From Hydrogenophilales bacterium RIFOXYD1_FULL_62_11 (lineage in GTDB: Bacteria; Pseudomonadota; Gammaproteobacteria; Burkholderiales; Thiobacillaceae), in the NCBI GenBank assembly GCA_001802655.1, contig MGZO01000089.1, forward strand, positions 40,601 through 46,121: DNA of 5,521 bases, read 5' to 3'. The position numbers and the translations under genes are program-made. Under the pieces are notes generated by a model that saw nothing but the letters and a program-made list of their open reading frames with translations, searched no databases and was not told where the DNA came from. Shown one piece after another: positions 5,480 through 5,521 of this stretch. Each line of letters starts with the position of its first letter. The stretch's first letter is position 1.

Positions 5480-5521
5480 AGCTCCTCCGCCAGAATCATT
5501 TCGGACAAACCCTTGCCGCCT
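5476..5521 (-). CDS. ilvI: Acetolactate synthase large (catalytic) subunit, last 14 codons
   Basis: Only the C-terminal tail GGKGLSEMILAEEL and its TGA stop are inside the window. The frame is open to the window edge, ends in a 4-nt ATGA overlap with ilvH, and the tail resembles those of proteobacterial acetolactate synthase large subunits. The catalytic subunit uses thiamine diphosphate to condense two pyruvates, or pyruvate and 2-oxobutyrate. The assignment rests mainly on its position before ilvH; too little sequence is present to check active-site residues. It could equally be named ilvB. Confidence 0.75.
   Translation of the reverse strand, partial: GGKGLSEMILAEEL
5484..5488 (-). promoter_or_regulatory. 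Shine-Dalgarno sequence of ilvH inside the upstream gene
   Basis: GCGGAGGAGCTATG contains GGAGG 4 nt before the ilvH ATG, within the Glu-Glu codons that end the large-subunit gene. It is the strongest ribosome binding site in the window and supports the ATG at 5479 as the start and coupled synthesis of the two subunits. Confidence 0.7.

Noticed and set aside
1..5521. An undescribed defence, mobile or toxin-antitoxin system
   Set aside because: Every sizeable coding region is a recognised core-metabolism or translation gene with intact motifs, and there are no direct repeats, integrase or transposase genes, CRISPR units or compositional breaks.

Overview
The window is a stretch of chromosomal housekeeping genes, all on the minus strand. 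In transcription order (right to left) it holds: the 3' end of the acetolactate synthase large subunit gene (ilvI/ilvB type), ilvH, ilvC, psd, pssA, leuA and the 5' third of lepA. The base composition is moderately GC-rich. The order acetolactate synthase - ilvC - psd - pssA - leuA is one I associate with Betaproteobacteria, and the protein sequences fit that group. I cannot place the genus.

Region by region. 5476-5521 is the last 14 codons of the acetolactate synthase catalytic subunit; its stop overlaps the ilvH start (ATGA). 4979-5479 is ilvH, the valine-sensing regulatory subunit. 3918-4934 is ilvC, a class I ketol-acid reductoisomerase with all catalytic residues present. 3850-3901 is a long hairpin with a U-rich tail that separates the amino-acid genes from the phospholipid genes. 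3205-3831 (psd) and 2398-3192 (pssA) lie 12 nt apart and encode the two enzymes that turn CDP-diacylglycerol and serine into phosphatidylethanolamine. 2183-2397 is a 215-nt gap with two promoter-like sequences, a 15-bp palindrome, a second inverted repeat and a short leucine-rich ORF. 647-2182 is leuA. 507-646 is a 140-nt gap holding a promoter-like element and a terminator-like hairpin. 1-506 is the start of lepA, whose GTG start lies directly after that hairpin.

How the genes work together. Acetolactate synthase and IlvC supply the common branched-chain pathway. Its product 2-oxoisovalerate, formed after IlvD (not in this window), is taken by LeuA into leucine synthesis. PssA makes phosphatidylserine and Psd decarboxylates it at the membrane. 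LepA is a ribosome-associated GTPase unrelated to either pathway.

No gene looks mobile, broken or foreign, and there are no tRNAs, rRNAs, CRISPR arrays or insertion sequences. I see no undescribed multi-gene system. What deserves a second look is regulatory: the strand-specific terminator between ilvC and psd, the hairpin abutting the lepA start codon, and the crowded pssA-leuA gap.
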